Below, in pieces: positions 50,186 to 63,700 of a stretch of DNA of 64,000 nucleotides. How positions within the stretch are numbered: the stretch's first letter is position 1; the number at the start of each line of letters is the position of its first letter. The DNA lies in assembly GCA_936450465.1 (NCBI GenBank), contig OW388300.1, positions 48,101,378-48,165,377 on the forward strand. Direction: 5' to 3'. The notes under the pieces were generated by a model. That model did no database searches and was not told the DNA's origin. It saw only the letters and a list, made by a program, of their open reading frames with translations. This stretch comes from Gibbula magus. Lineage: Eukaryota; Mollusca; Gastropoda; Trochida; Trochidae. The position numbers and the translations under genes are program-made.

Positions 50186-50841
50186 CTGAATTAGTAAAAA
50201 AAGGAATTTAGACTTCCTTTTGTACAACTTCTCTAGAAAATGTGAACACATAGTTACATACCAAATTTATTTCTCAGGTGACATTAAAACTGTAAAACAC
50301 TGACTTCACTTACAACTGGAGAGGATTTCTTAAAATGTCAAATTCATACATGTTAAGGCTTCACTTTGAAAACCCAGAAAAGGAATATCTTTTAAAAATG
50401 CAACAAAAAGTTTAAATTTCACCTTTGATATGTAATGATCAGAATGTCCTAGTTGCGAAAAATAACAACATTCACAAATGCAGACTTCAGATTCTGAATA
50501 CAATTATCAAAATATTTATATTAAAAACGAACAAGAGTTTGTAATATTGTAGATAGTGTGATCCTAAATATAACATTGCTACAATCATCAAAATGTATTC
50601 ATGATGAAATAATGAAATAAACAGAGGCAGTACAAAGGAGATATTTTTGTAGAAACAAGGGGATACTGACATTTTGACTTAGGTGTTCATGCTCATCAAA
50701 GCCATGGAAAATATATTAAGGAAGACTCTGATGGCACTGGGCAATATATTGCTGAAGTTGACATAACATTGGTTCAAATAGACTGGATATTAATCATACA
50801 GTACACATAAATTCACAAATGTCAATATCCTCTCATATGGA

Positions 50842-51257
50842 ATATTTTCTGGATAACAACTTTATTCATGTGAAAATGCATGACGTTTTGGAGTATATAC
50901 TCAATCAATCAACACTCACTTGGGTCAATGAACTGTAATTATTGTTTGTTTACAATTTCAATAAAACCCAATAGCCTCATCTAGTTTTATCAATTTGTAT
51001 TACTTATATTCAATAAAGGCCACTGTTTATTCTTAAATATTTACTCCCCTCATGTTTGTATTACAAATGCCGATTGTATACATTTTATTCTTATGCATTT
51101 TAATCTTCCTGGTCAAGTTTTCTCGCCATTATTTTGTTTGCTATAGAAATGTATCCCATTTTGTTATTTCCTTATATTCCACCTGATGAATGAGTGAGTA
51201 TATACTCCGAAATGTCAAGAATTTTCACATTAAAGAAGTTGTTATCCAGAAAATCTT
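50842..51257. repeat. inverted-repeat element, about 70-bp arms
   Basis: The left arm, AATATTTTCTGGATAACAAC ... TTTGGAGTATATACTC, is the inverse of the right arm, GAGTATATACTCCGAAATG ... GTTGTTATCCAGAAAAT. The right-arm type recurs at 59563-59635 and 61475-61550. The interior is AT-rich without coding capacity. It overlaps one copy of a 75-bp direct repeat. Confidence 0.65.
50930..51005 (+). repeat. 75-bp direct repeat, copy 1
   Basis: GAACTGTAATTATTGTTTGT ... CAATAGCCTCATCTAGTTTT ... is repeated almost exactly at 51470-51545. Confidence 0.85.
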
Positions 51258-51469
51258 CCTGTTCCTATGTATGCCACTTCTAAATGTTGCATTCTTCATG
51301 TGGACACAAATAATTGTTTTCATGATTCTGAACTAAATTCTAACTATGAAAGTGATGGCAAGATGCTCTATGCGACATGAAAAGCACCTAAGGGGTTTAA
51401 CTAAAATATTAAATGGGGACAGTATTTAAGATAACACATAAACACATGAAGAAAGATGAAAACTCAGTT

Positions 51470-51545
51470 GAACTGTAATTATTGTTTATTTACAATTTCA
51501 ATCAAACCCAATAGCCTCATCTAGTTTTATCAATTTGTATTATTT
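51470..51545 (+). repeat. 75-bp direct repeat, copy 2
   Basis: Second copy of the sequence at 50930-51005, differing at only a few bases. It is followed by a T-rich run and TGCAG, then a sequence ending CCGGTAAGTGG that mimics an exon on the plus strand but has no supporting context. Confidence 0.85.
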
Positions 51546-53678
51546 TTTTTGCAGTGTTGAGTGCAGCTGTATATTTGCACCATCTGCTACAATCTACCTC
51601 TTTTCCTTGCTATATACCGGTAAGTGGCTTTGGAACCATGTGCAGGTGCAAACAATTGCATATGACATTTTCTGGGAGGTGGGACACTCTGCCTACATGC
51701 TTGAATTGTAAATAAGGGCTTTTATGATGATAACCCTGAGGCAACTATATATTCCTGAACGATAGAGAAAGTTATCCAATAAAGAAATGTTCACGTCAGC
51801 TTTGCATGAGTTTCGCAAAACAGGGGAACTTTCTTGATTGAACAACTGCGTGTACATGCATAAGGGATCTCTAATATGCTGAATAATAATAAGATAACAA
51901 AGATAAATAGTTTTAAAATGATGTTTTCAACATAATCAAATGAACTGTTTCTGACATTCAAAAAGTTGCCATCCAAAACTAAAACTACCTTCTGTTGGTT
52001 GCTACATATATCTAGACTATAGTAAGTCACAAAAGTAAAACTAATTCTATTTTAGAGACATACCATGTCATATGTCATAGCTATCCCATGTATTGCCATT
52101 TTGTTGGACACAAGAAGGTAATAAAATAAGTTACATTTAACAACAATAGATAAACATTTTCAGAAAGGATTTACTACAAAAACTAAATACAGCTCAATCT
52201 TATATAAAGTCATCAACCTCAAAATGCTGAAAAATTTCTATGGTATTTTCACATTTGTATGTGACACCATTACCATACTCCTGGTGATAATATTTATGAT
52301 AATTTGGTTTTATGTACTTTTTACATAAAAAATTGTGTGAATCATCTTTGAACTATAAAGCACCCATAAAACATGATAAAACTTTGTTAAGATGTCACTT
52401 AGTGATTATCAGGTTGCAGTTTGGCATAAATGTGTCATAAAATCCTCTAAAGAAACACTATGGATAAGACAAAAAATAGTGTAAAATCTTGAAGACCCCG
52501 GTTAAAGAAAACAACATGAGTGGAATACGTTCACAAACCATATATGAAACAAATTTCAAAGAAGGCATTATGAATTGATGAAATATTTCAACATATAAAT
52601 TTGAGATTGATATTTGATGACATTCATCACAATGAATGGTTTCAGCAGTGTATACAACAATCTAAAAAAGATTTGCAGTGTCAGTATGTATATATATATA
52701 TATATATATATATGGACGGGAAAATGGTTGTGTCTACATCAAATACCGGTTACGGCGACACTTTACCTATAAAGTCAAACATTGCATTGTAACATCAGTG
52801 TATAATGGACGGAAAAGTTGTTTTGTGTCAAATATTTGTTACTCGAACACTTGAGACATGTAAGGTTCTAATAGAATGTGACACCTTCTTCTCTCTATCA
52901 ACTATAACTCTTAAAATTCATCTCCAGAGAAGATATTGAACCGAGAATTCTAATTTTAATTATGGTAACACTTTCCAAGATGCTATTGTTTGTTAAAAAG
53001 TTTTAAAAATATATATTTTCTTTTGACTACGTTTTCTTTCAACGAATGTTTAGCTTCATCAGGAATTGGTTTAGTGACATTATTTTCATGTCTTTATTTC
53101 ATAATGCATCATAATGATCAGTAGTCTGGTATTACAGTAAGTAACAGCAGATAAAACCAAATAATACTATGTTTAACACTGTATAATAAATACTGATCTA
53201 ACATCACTTGAGTACGAAGATGAAACTCTCGGAATGTAAATGCTAGAAATGCTCTTTGAGCCATATTTAAAACGGTGCTATAATTTTACCATCTTCATAT
53301 ATAACCTGGCAACTGTCACATAAAGTTATAAATAGGTTTTATGATTAAAAAAGATTAGACTTTGAAGTAACCATGAAATTTAATTCCATCTTAAAATAGA
53401 TCAAGGTAAACCTTGATAAAAAATGTTGATCTTAAAAAACTTTGATCATAAATCCTTTGATCACAAATTACTTCTTTAATCACAATTTCTATGATGTTAA
53501 ATTCTCCATCATAATGCCATTTGATCATAAATCTTCACTTAACAAATATGTATCTAAGAACATTTTAATCATCAAGTACTGCTGTTCTGGTAAGATTCAA
53601 CGATCGGTGACGTTGGTCAATGTTCTTAACCCTATAGCACTAACACCACCACAAGACTATCTCTGATAGCATTCTTAA
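51546..53678. other. intergenic or intronic, no gene recognised
   Basis: AT-rich. Contains a TA microsatellite (52687-52713) and a loose repeat of TTTGATCATAAATC at 53442 and 53520. No coding exon could be supported on either strand. Confidence 0.45.
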
Positions 53679-54042
53679 AGGAGCAGTAGCACATTGCTTG
53701 CTTAAATAAGTTGATAAAATGTATTTGAAAAATAATGTCACTAATTGTAAAACACTCTTCTCTCTTTAGAAAATCAAGTTAAAAAATGTGTATACATGGT
53801 TCGGTAAAGCCATGGGAATCATTTTTGTAATTTGAAACAATAAAATGTGTTCACATTAAAATGGCTGTCATGCAATTTTGGCTTTATACGCAATGCCGTT
53901 ATAACTATTACGGATAATTGGTTTGCAACTTTGTGTAATAAAATGTTTTACCCCCTTAAGTATATATAAATGACATAAACTATCATTATAAATTCGAAAT
54001 TTGAAGAAGAAAAAAATTTGAAAAAAAAGTGCTACAGCCCCT
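53679..54042. mobile_element. TTAA-flanked MITE, copy 2
   Basis: A 364-bp relative of the element at 20850-21203, with ends AGGAGCAGTAGCACATTGC and AAAAAGTGCTACAGCCCCT between TTAA at 53675-53678 and 54043-54046. Internal sequence such as TCGGTAAAGCCATGGGAATC and ATGACATAAACTATCATTAT is shared between the two. It lies just downstream of the CERK-like gene. Confidence 0.8.
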
Positions 54043-54065
54043 TTAAGTAAACTTTAACTCAATGA

Positions 54066-54540
54066 ACAATTTGTAATGGCACATGTTTCTGATGGCATAC
54101 ATTGTGATTAAAAACATTTTTCAAACAATCACAGATTTGAATAGGAATGGTACATTTGTGATGTTTTTAACACAAACTCTTTAAAGAATCAAATATTTGT
54201 CATTGAAACAGTACATTTGTAATGATCCTGACAAATGCTTTTTAAACAATCACAGATTTATAATGGGAATGATACATTTGTGATTTTCTTCAAATGTACT
54301 CTTTAAAAAATTAATCATTTTATGCTGGAACATATCCTTAATAATGATTTGTAATGGTAATTTTGTGATGGAATGAATGTTCTTTATTTGCCTTTTTGAC
54401 AATAATACTTTTTAAAACATCTATGATTTGTAATGGTAAGATGTTATTGAAATACTTCAAATGTAATGTTTTTGACAAATCCCTTTCAAAGAATCAATCA
54501 TTTCCTGTTTGAACATATTTTTCTCCCTGATGATGTGCAA
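54066..54540. repeat. diverged minisatellite, about 60-bp period
   Basis: Successive blocks repeat the theme TACATTTGTGATG..., CTTTTTAAACAATCACAGAT, then a T- or A-rich stretch, with a period near 60 bp and considerable divergence. It lies in the 3' UTR or downstream flank of the CERK-like gene and contains its likely poly(A) signal. Confidence 0.55.
54383..54388 (-). promoter_or_regulatory. poly(A) signal AATAAA of CERK-like gene
   Basis: The first AATAAA on the minus strand after the CERK-like stop codon, about 280 bases downstream. This is a normal distance for a 3' UTR. Confidence 0.55.
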
Positions 54541-54665
54541 TAATATGTTTTTGATGAATTGATGACAATGAATTTCTAAAGATTGATGAGTTATAATAAT
54601 GCACCAAAAGTCCAGGACAAAAGCCCTGTATCTAATGCTGATCCAGAGAATTTGGCAACATGTTT

Positions 54666-54762
54666 TCACTTGACAATCTGCAGACATCCCATCGTGACCT
54701 CGCTTGGTTCCGTGTCAGGAGAAACGCCTTCACCGCAGATCTTCAACAAGGCATGGTGGATC
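54666..54762 (-). CDS. CERK: CERK-like terminal exon, 97 bp
   Basis: The acceptor CCGTCATAG ends at 54763. The first base completes Lys, then IHHALLKICGEGVSPDTEPS and EVTMGCLQIVK to TGA (54668-54666). The pattern of alternating hydrophobics, then G.GV, parallels the last strand and tail of vertebrate CERK (VRVHCQLVRLFARGIEE type). The acceptor is weaker than the others and the intron is about 2.8 kb, so this exon is slightly less certain. Confidence 0.72.
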
Positions 54763-57700
54763 CTATGACGGAATAACATTTGGTTAGTTTCAAATTCTCT
54801 TTAGGGCGAAAGTCTCCTTTCTGATCTATTGATGAATTTAATAGTAACAATCACACATTTTTATAAACATCAAGCTAATCTTCACTCTGTTTCAGGTCAA
54901 AAACTTATCTTGATAAACCTCATTTCAGATTTATTGTCCCTGTCCAAAGTAACATTTCTACAGTAACCATCACTCTTTTATCTAGACTTCCAAGTAGACA
55001 AATAGCTGAATAAAGAATAACTTTTTATATGACTTTTAATTTAAACTTTTTACCTGCTGTCTGTTTGAATAATGGATCATTGAACATCATTGAACATCAT
55101 TGAACATCATTGAATATCATTTAACATCATTGAAACTTGCTATGACATGACAGAATACTGTCAATGAGGCAAATCATTAATGTTTTGTTACCATTGAGAT
55201 GCAACAATATATAAACTAAGCGGCAAAACCATATTCAATTTTCAATAAAATCAAAAAACAAAATATTGCTGCCGGATAAAATTGATTTTGAATATCTGTG
55301 ATGAGGATATAGTTTGCAAAGAAGAATACACCATGTCATTCATCAGGACCTGATACTGAACATTCTAAAAATGTTCTAACATACATAAGGTGCTGAAACT
55401 TGCTATTTCAGCAGGGTTTAGTGGACATATGTTTTGCATTTAAGTTCTAAAACTTACGAAATAGGGCAATTAAGTTGATATAAAAATGGTGTCAACAAAA
55501 CTTACCTTCATTGATCTGAATTTTTTAATCTCTCCTTATGATCTCCCCTAGTTCTAAACGTGATTCTAAGGCGTGTTATTCAGAAACATGAACAGATAAT
55601 GTTTAAAATTATTTATTTAGTTTACCGGTAGTTGGCTTCTGGAGACAATGTATAACTATGTTTCAGTCATGTTTATCACTCATAGATTAAACATTTTCTG
55701 TTGAGGTAGCAATAGTTTCTCTTCCGCATAGTTTATAGTTTTATTATCACAAGGTAAACATACAGCATTTGTTCACATTTTACATAATGCATGATAAAAC
55801 AAATGGTAATAATATCCTTGAAGAGCCCCTTTAATATTCATTACCTATCTTCCTGTTTTGAAAAACATGCATGCAGCATTTTTTCACATTTTACGTAATG
55901 CATGAACTACCAAATGGTAATAATCTCCTTGAACATTCAAAACCTATTTTTTTCTTCTTACCCAAGCGGTATTAAAAGTTTTCATAATGGTTGTGAATTA
56001 CAGTTTTTCTAAATATATCTTGTAAGAGTGCCTGGCTGCACTCCCGTGACGTCATAGCTTTGTGACATCATTAACCGTGACGTCATTTACTGACATAATT
56101 ACACTCCTATCTTGCATTGCAACTGAGCGAATGCTAGTTTATGTTTTACTTATTTTCTCTCATTCTGCAACATTGTTTACAATATAAACGAGTTGTTTAT
56201 TATGTCAGACATTATTTTGAGGAATACAATGCAACCGATACTTTAGAACATTTCTGAAAAAAAGAGCGCAAATAGCAAACTATTTAGATAAGCAAAACTT
56301 GAAGCGGTTAAAGAGTTTATGAATGGCATGTGAGTACAATTTGCATTTTATAGTCTAATTTAAGGTCTTGAATTCGCATCTTGGTTTTGGATTATTTTGC
56401 ATAAACATGGTCTTGGGTAAATTAAACAATAACCAGCTCGGTGCTAGGAATTACCAATTATCTCTCCCTCGTAAATTATTAGGTCAAACTCCTCGCTAAG
56501 CCTCAGTGTTTATCACAACAAATAACTAATCGCAATTGGTTCATTATTCTTATATAATTCAATAGTAAGGTTTTCTTTTAATTCGGCCTGTCTATATGGT
56601 CAACATTATCTTCCCATAGTGGTTTCTAAAACATAAAAGTTCCTACAAAAGCTTAGCATAAATACAAAGCTTCTCAGTTGAGAGTTTTCATTGGTAGCAA
56701 CCTAAGTTTGTTACATTGTAAGCATGTGTGCATTCTCTACTATTTTGCAAGTTTAGAAACAGCAAGAATTGCATTACAACTCTGACATACCCATGGTTAT
56801 GTAGGTAGTAATCATGTTAGAAACATATATAAATGGCAATAATTTATTTCAACAGGTAAGGAGTAATAAAAAAAAGTCTTTACACAGGAAATAATTTCTA
56901 ACTTTTTTTAATTTGTTGATTACCATTACCTATTACTATGTCAAAAAGTAGTGAATTTGAATTTGATTCTGAAGTGACTCTAATTTGCTCAATCACACTA
57001 ACACAATTTCATAATCAATGATTCTGGTTTCTCTACTAAGTGTTCAAAGAGAGGTATACCTTCAGCTGAAATTACTACTTAATCATCACTTTACCTTCAT
57101 GGAATTTTACAGATTAATTGGTATATATATATAAATAACTGAAAGGTTAAGGGAGAAGTATTGTCAATAAAAATGTTACTACCATTGTATTTAATATTAC
57201 CGTTGTGGTTTAATATTGCCAATGAAAATCAACATTGTTTTATTTTTTTAATTATCAGAGACTTCATTTTTTATGAATGTCAGCCCAAATCCCCTAATTT
57301 GACAGCAAGTCTCACCATATCTTACCTTACAATAAAAAGATTTAGTTGGTCATTATTCTACTTGAAACCAATGTCTCTGATTGTTTCACTAACTTAACAA
57401 AATAATACATGGCGATTTTTCAACAATTTATCAAAATCTTTCAGAGGGTGTGCTGCAGACATTTCAATGTTTCACCTAGAGATTATATATCAAGGGTCAT
57501 TCACAATAAGCTTGTAACATATAAGACAATGAAGAAGACAATGATATACGAATGTCATATCTTACTTGAAGTCCATTCCCTGCCGGTGACAGATTTCATT
57601 GTCTATGTTCCATATTGCTCTCATTCTGGATTCTTCTTTCAGTTTTGCCTTTTCTTCTTTCTTTCTTTGTTTTTTTGCTCTTTTCGCTCTTTCTGCCTCC

Positions 57701-60700
57701 ATGAAAGTTTGCCTGTATTGAGGACCCACATAGCGAACTTTCTGATCGAGAGGAGCAACAGGCTGCAAAAGGAAAAGGATAATAGTGCTTAAAATACTCA
57801 GTCTGATTAAAATCGAAGGTTTTCCGTGGAATAAAAATGGCAAAATAGTGCAGTACCAGGATACGAGCTCGTATCAGTCGTAGGTTCCACGCCAAACTGT
57901 CTGATTACAGCCCTTAGACTCTCGTGTTCGAGCGCAATTCAGGTAGCCAATCAAAAGATGCCCAACAAATGCTTTCGGTTCGAGAAGCTGAAACAGATAA
58001 CTCCAAACAGCTATCCTTTTGTCTGTTCCGAACAGCGACCGTTTAAATACTATGATGTGATTGGTCAGCTATGATGTGACTGGACTTGTGCTGCACTAAA
58101 CTGGTTCAGAACACACGCCTATACGGGATGTTCTCAGACCTTGTGGCGAGGAATCTACAGAACCTGTTAGTATCCCGGTAGATATATTATTTTGCAAATT
58201 TTATTCCTCGGAACAAGGTCGATTTTAATCAGACTGTTAATATACTATTCTTTATAATACAACATCATTGTGCTTAAGTATGCTCATTTTAACATTATTA
58301 CCCTTGTGATGACACCCGTGGGTCATCCTCTAGGTTGGTTGGTTCTTTGATACAACCAATCTGTTTCCCTGTTTACTAATGTGAAACATTGATATCATCT
58401 TGTATCCTTGAGAGGATCAGAATTAAGTATAACCTGGACATAACACCAATTGGTAGGGTACTATTATTACCCTTGTTTAAGGAAAATGCCATTCTATTTA
58501 TTCTCAAATCCTTTTGAATGATAAAACCTTTAATGGTCACCCATCTGGAATGAACCATGACCACTGTTACTGAACTTTAAGGAGTTAAAGGAGGAGCAGC
58601 AGGAAAAACAATACAAGAAGAAACAACAGAAAGAAAGAACTTTACACTGATACACTAGCAACAGAGTCCTCAAACTACTATTCATCAATCCACAATCGAC
58701 ACATGTATAGATAGTTCTTTAGATGAAGAAAATCAAATAAAAAAATCTGATGCCTAAAAAAAGCAGCAGATGTACCAGGGAAGATTTACAAAACACTACA
58801 CCCACCGAGCAGAACAAAGAAAACAGAAAACTTCAGATTCAGAGGTGAAATATATATATATGATTCTAGACAAAAGCAGGATGAAGGAAGACAGCAGAAA
58901 CACAGCTCTACATCACCATCAGCTACTTCCTTGTACAACAACCGACCGGAGACCACAACATGCAGACCTAGAGATGATATTAAAACATATTTATTCCAAA
59001 TAACACTTACCTCACTTTGTCTTCTTTTAGGATTTCGTCTTCGTTGTTTGTCATCATTGTCACCATCAAGATCCTCATCATCATCATCATCGAAGTCATC
59101 ATCATCCTCGTCATCAGAGTCAGGAACAGTACTGAGAACTTTGACACTGTCCGCACGACGAAATGTTGACCGTTTGGACATTGGTCGTTTGACAGTTTCA
59201 TCATCATCAATTTCATTCAGGACTTCTGCAGATTGGCTGTTTTTCCTCAACTGAAGTTTGGACATTTCATAGTCTATTTCACTGAAGCTGTGATCCCTGT
59301 AGCTCCAGCTTGTAGGTAAACGAGGACGGAATCGGACTTCTCTCACGCGATGAACTTCTACGAAGGGAAAGTCAAACTGAAAATAAATTTATGGGTTAGT
59401 TTTTTTTTCATATAAATGTTTAAAATAACTATTTTTACTTGTTTTCTATCAATTCTCAGTTTTGTTCATTGGTTAGGTGTTTTTCGTATTACTGTTTTCA
59501 ATTGCTGTATACAACTTTTTACATTTCTTTTCTTATTTCTTATTTCTTATTTTCTTACATTCCACCTGATGAAGGAGTATGTACTCCGAAACATCGTGTA
59601 TTTTCACATTAAAGAAGTTGCTATCCAGAAAATGTTCCTGTTTTTTTTTTTTATTGATATTTCTTTACACAATTTGTCAAATCATTGCTTAGCAAAGTTG
59701 TCATGATGATCAAATCAAAATGATTTAAGTTGTTGAAGAGAGTTTGTTTGATTCTTTCCGATTGGACTAAAATGTCACCGTCTTCATAAACATTTGAAGA
59801 CTCAAAACAAAGATCTGGAGAAACAGACAATTAGAAGCAAAGATGGCTCTATGAAGTTGTTATCATCATTATCATTATCATGTCACCTAGTTGTATGAGG
59901 TCGCAATCATCATTTTCTTGTTCCTATTGATAACTATAATGCACCATTACAAAGCAGAGAAGTATTTGCACCTGGTTCTTCAGGTTGCCATGACGTTTCA
60001 GGAAGCGGATGAACTCCTTCCTGTCTGTCTCCTTGACGAGCACCAAGTCCATGTTACCATCACAGAGGTGAGTGAACTTGCTCAGTCCATTGGGAGCGAA
60101 CTCACTGCGTCCAGATATAGACAGGATACCAACGTTCATGAACTTCCCTTTCACTGTCTTCCATGGAGTGTCTTGGTTCATTTCTACACAGAATGGAAAA
60201 TTTCATGAAATTTTTAGAATTTACTTTTATATGACTAAATACATTTTTTTAATGTTTATTGTGCATTGATGCATCACTTTTATTCATGTGCGTAATAGTT
60301 TTTTTACGTTTTTTATTTAAACTATTCATTTGCCATATAATTTTTGCTAAACGCCAGAATGTATTTGTCCATGAGACATACTGGTTTACAAAAACAGGTG
60401 ACCTTCTAATTCTAAGCTATATTATGAAAAAAATGGAATGAACTCCTCCTTCGTCAATATTTGTTTTTAAAAAAAGTAAAATGTAAGTCCTATGTCTTGC
60501 CCTTGTTACTTTCGAAAAAAATTAGTCAAAAAAACATTTAGAGATAAAATATTGGAATGTCACTGCAGAGTAGAGACTATAGAAGAAAACATTTTTTTTA
60601 GGACAAATCCCGACATGTTTGAAATTTGTGGATCCAATGAAATGTCCCAACCCAGGAGATAAAACAACATAACAACGGGTTATTAAGCACAATGTTTTAA

Positions 60701-63700
60701 ACAGAAATATGGTAAAAGTAATCCCTTGTTAGTACATTCATGATAAATAATAAACTATTCAAATTTAAACAAATATGCACAAGTTTAACTTCATTGAAAT
60801 TTCTTTCTGCAATTTCAAAGCTAAACTCCTAATTCTCTTTCAGAACTTCATCTTTAAATTATTTCATAAATTTATTGATATCATTAAATAGTGTCTGCTC
60901 ACAGGTCAAACGCTGGTGAAATTCAAATCCCCTTTTAAAAAGTTGGATTTAAAAATAAGTGTATCCATACTTTGGGTGCACTGTCAAACATTGAAGAGCT
61001 GTTATATTATTACCAGGGAAGAAAGTCTACAAGTTATTTTGTACATTTTTTGCTAAGTGAGAAATCAAAGTATGATTATCTGGTGACAGACAGAACTATC
61101 ACAAGAAGATTTGTCAGTGAGAAGAATATTTTATGAATTTGTAAAAGAAAAACAGGTAGAGATCTAAACATTTACTCACAGATTATTAACTACTGTCATA
61201 TTTTCAATAATATTAACATAAAGGAAAGTCAACATGTACAGAGCAGTTCTTCAGTCAAATATAAAACAATATTTACCATCTGGGGATGAGTTTGTGATCC
61301 ATGAACAAAGACAAACACATTTTGTTAATTATTTTTATCTGCTAGTGTAAGCTCCTTACTAGAAAATAATAGTATCGGTAATAAGAAAACAAGACTTTCT
61401 GGAGAAGAACTTCTTTATTGTTATTTATTTGTAATTCATTATTATTTTGTATGCTTACACCTTCATCAGAAGAAAGTTGATGAAGGAGTAAGCATATACT
61501 CTGAGATGTTATCTATCTTCACAATAAAGAAGTTGTTATCCAGAAAATGTGTTTTCTATTTATTCCAATTTTAAATACCCCTTAAAAGGCTTGAATAATT
61601 GTAATGGCTGCATAATTAATTTAGTGTTTTTGTCGATATGTCCATTTTGTAAGAAATACCTATATTTTGAATTTTGTCTTCTGTCAGTACTTCTCTATTT
61701 TGAATCAGTGCCTGTCATCTTTTAAATCAATTTTCATTCGGGATATTGAAGTTTGATCAGAGCCTCAGAGCTCTTAGAGTCAAGATAGCTACAAGTCAAT
61801 GTTAAAGTGTGATACTTACTTTCTTACTGCTAAGAGACTATACAAATTCTTAGCCCAGGTCAGTACATACCGAGACACTCACTGACAGCAACTGCTAGGA
61901 TTTCTAATCTCAAGAGATTTTAAAGTATGATTTTAAACTTACTTAATTAACCTATAAGGTGAAGTGATTTGGGGGTTTAAATGCCGCTTTCAAGATTATT
62001 TCACTTATACCACGGCTGCTAGTATTATTGCAGGGAGAAAGCCTGCACCACCTTGTGCCTATATATTGCACCGAAACCGGCTGGAACTAGCGAACCATGG
62101 GTGGTACTACGCTGAAATTCAGTGTAGCATTTAACTTTTAATCTTTTTTCCAATATGTGAACCCACCTCCCCTACCCTCACCCCATTAGAAAACTCCTGG
62201 ATTCACCTATGATGTCACAACTAAATCCAGGTGAAGAGGTACTCCACCAATATACCTGTGTATCTGTAGTTCATAGGGGCATACATGTGTCTCGATAAAT
62301 TGAAGTTAGAAATACCCACCATTGCCATTTGCAATATTCTAATTTAAAGATACAGACCTATAAGTGAGCCACTTGAGGCGGAGTCAGCAAGAGGGTTGAG
62401 AGGGTCTAGCTCCTGGACAAGGTCCTGGGTCACACTGTTGTCGTCCCCGTCCTCCGTCCAACAGATGTTACACCTGCAACAAATATAATCATGACAATTG
62501 CAAAATGACTTCTTTTTTTTTTATTTCCTGATGGATGCAGAATACATCGAAGGGACAAGAAGCTGGTAAAGCTCCAAGTCATGAGATGATGAAATGTAAA
62601 CAAATTTCCTGAAGCCTCTGGTTATCAACATAAAGAATATTTAACATTTTCTATCTTTAATATATCTCATTGAGTGAAGTAGATCAGTTAATATATGTCT
62701 AATTTTCTATCTCTTATATGGAGCAAAATAATGTAAAACATAATGTTAATGACATCACTCTATTGAATTATGTATCCAGCAAATTTTCATTGAAATGAAT
62801 TTAATACTGCACTGACTAGAAAACCATGTTATTTCATAAACAAACATAGATTTTCTTTCAATCAATCAATGCCATATTTTACCCGTCAAAATATATCCAA
62901 GATGTAGAAAGAATTTCCTTTTGGGTAATAAATAGAGGATATTTTGTATTTTCAGTGTGATATCACTTATCTCTCATCGATAGGTGAAAATATCGATCGG
63001 CTTTACCCCGTCACGAGATGACAGATAAGTGATATCACACTGAAAACGCAAAATATTCTGTTTATTATATGCTTCTGTGGTCGGAAATATGGTGTTTTAC
63101 ATCCAAAACTGCGTCAATTGAGCGAGTTCTGGTGACGTTATACCATTGTTGCTCTGTCACTTATTAACAGCGATGACGTCGCGTTTATTGTAAACGTGAC
63201 GTCATACTACTGTACACATGACATCATCCCCTCTGTGATATTTCACTGTGATGAGAAAGTGACATCAAACTGAAGTGATGAGAAAACTCACTCTCACAAC
63301 GCTTAGCAAATTATAATAAAGTGTTATATTATCCTATCTTATCTTATCTTACTCTGCATGGCACGGTGTGTTCATCACTGGAGTGTTGATGGCAGGAGCC
63401 GGGATGTATTCTATATCACATGCATAAGATCTGCAATATATTTGTACATTACAACAAAATCAACTCTAAGAGATCAGAATCTGCATTTTCATTTAAAAGT
63501 TTTTCTTACTCACTTCACAGATCAAAATTTGACCTGAATGCAAAAATTTAAAAACAAAAACATAAATAAAGTCATCTGTAACATTTTACAAATGTGATCA
63601 GAATTTTCTTTTAGAAAATTGAACATATTAAATATAATAATGTGTATGTTGAGAAAATGACTGGAGTAATAATGATTTTCAGTCTCATTTTGTGCTAGTG

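Noticed and set aside
51547..51622. plus-strand exon between TTTTTTTTGCAG and CCGGTAAGTG
   Set aside because: Splice-like ends fit, but it sits immediately after a direct repeat, has no neighbouring exons on the plus strand, and the adjoining sequence looks like a dispersed repeat.
54583..54768. 61-codon plus-strand ORF
   Set aside because: It is antisense to the CERK-like terminal exon, whose phase and similarity fit the minus-strand gene.
58931..59254. 107-codon plus-strand Ser-rich ORF
   Set aside because: It is the antisense of the Asp-rich CERK-like exon; the Ser run comes from the complement of Asp codons.
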